This document shows positions 5,306-5,432 of a stretch of 5,432 bases of DNA, one piece after another. The position numbers were made by a program, and so were the translations under genes. The notes beneath the pieces were generated by a model that made no database searches, was not told the origin of the DNA, and saw only the letters and a program-made list of their open reading frames with translations. The DNA lies in assembly GCA_016869415.1 (NCBI GenBank), contig VGEI01000260.1:1-5432 (forward strand), in the 5' to 3' direction. The number at the start of each line of letters is the position of its first letter. Position 1 is the stretch's first letter. This DNA is from Alphaproteobacteria bacterium. Lineage in GTDB: Bacteria > Pseudomonadota > Alphaproteobacteria > CACIAM-22H2.

Positions 5306-5432
5306 ATGATGAAGTCGAGCATGAACCAAATCGAAACCAACGATGTGAATGATGATACCGAGGTCGGCAGGGTCGAGCGCAGTTCGTCCGGGCAGTCTCC
5401 TGGCCATGTGTTCCCTGGCCAGGGAACGACGC
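5306..5432 (+). CDS. Start of an ORF, possibly transposase OrfA (cut by right edge)
   Basis: 42 codons are visible from ATG 5306 (a second ATG follows at 5309 and a third, in frame, at 5321). The start is well supported by GGAGG at 5296-5300 with 5 nt spacing, the best ribosome binding site in the window. The peptide, beginning MMKSSMNQIETNDVNDDTE, is polar and acidic at first, then VGRVERSSS and a Gly/Pro-rich end; no domain is recognisable in this short piece. Its distance from the presumed insertion-sequence end fits the first frame of an IS3-like transposase, which would begin its helix-turn-helix further right. The AAC/GAT/AAT-rich codons differ from the neighbouring GC-biased genes. The identity is an inference from position only. 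Confidence 0.5.
   Translation, partial: MMKSSMNQIETNDVNDDTEVGRVERSSSGQSPGHVFPGQGTT
5410..5427. repeat. 18-bp perfect palindrome GTTCCCTGGCCAGGGAAC
   Basis: The two 9-bp halves are exact reverse complements with no spacer, inside the partial ORF. The core CCTGGCCA (5414-5421) also occurs 15 bp upstream at 5399-5406. A perfect palindrome of this length is unexpected by chance at a given place and could be a dyad binding site or the footprint of a mobile element. Confidence 0.7.

Larger units (their letters stand above)
5255..5432 (+). mobile_element. Left end of a probable insertion sequence (IS3-like), truncated by window
   Basis: Starting at 5255 the DNA reads TGAGCTGCCCCC, then GGATTTTTTGGACA. 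From memory this TG-starting, C-run, TTTTTGGACA pattern resembles terminal repeats of IS3-family elements of Proteobacteria; the matching right end is outside the window. Consistent with an element end are the sharp change of composition after the regulator stop, the first ORF starting 51 bp inside, a strong ribosome binding site unlike the resident genes, and less GC-biased codons. If correct, the 3-bp target duplication would be CCG (5252-5254). The family assignment is tentative. Confidence 0.45.

Noticed and set aside
4547..5407. 286-codon minus-strand frame opposite the response regulator
   Set aside because: It is antisense to a complete receiver and winged-helix protein and runs across the presumed element boundary, so it is not a real gene.
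1..5432. CRISPR array, tRNA, rRNA or riboswitch
   Set aside because: No regularly spaced repeats, cloverleaf-like segments, rRNA signatures or FMN-element-like conserved blocks were seen on either strand.

Overview
The window is GC-rich bacterial DNA (mostly well above 60 % GC by eye). The suggested host is an alphaproteobacterium of the Rhizobiales/Rhodospirillales type. The support is the protein families: a RibA with a degenerate RibB-like N-terminal half, an OmpR-type regulator of a form I associate with these orders, an uncharacterised 'NPLQHIPVVGTIYR' protein, and a -10 box reading CTATAT. No rRNA, tRNA, CRISPR array or phage gene is visible.

Layout. Positions 1-3468 carry four minus-strand genes, read from right to left: ribA (GTP cyclohydrolase II, riboflavin synthesis), a 289-bp AT-rich gap, an uncharacterised Pro/Ala-rich protein, a YkuD-type L,D-transpeptidase-like protein, and a DedA-family membrane protein cut by the left edge. 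The last three lie close together and may form a cell-envelope operon. A 136-bp divergent intergenic region (3469-3604) separates ribA from two plus-strand genes: an alpha/beta hydrolase resembling arylformamidases, and a 229-residue OmpR/PhoB-type response regulator with no histidine kinase in view. Three bases after the regulator's stop codon the character of the DNA changes. A TG-starting, IS3-like end is followed by a small hairpin, a strong Shine-Dalgarno sequence and the first 42 codons of an open reading frame that runs off the right edge. I read this as the left end of an insertion sequence.

The resident genes are mostly ordinary housekeeping or envelope functions, and I do not see a clearly new multi-gene system. 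The points that most deserve a second look are the low-GC gap downstream of ribA with inward-facing DnaA-box-like nonamers, the uncharacterised protein beside the L,D-transpeptidase, the probably leaderless ribA promoter with its degenerate N-terminal domain, and the presumed insertion-sequence junction with an 18-bp perfect palindrome near the edge.
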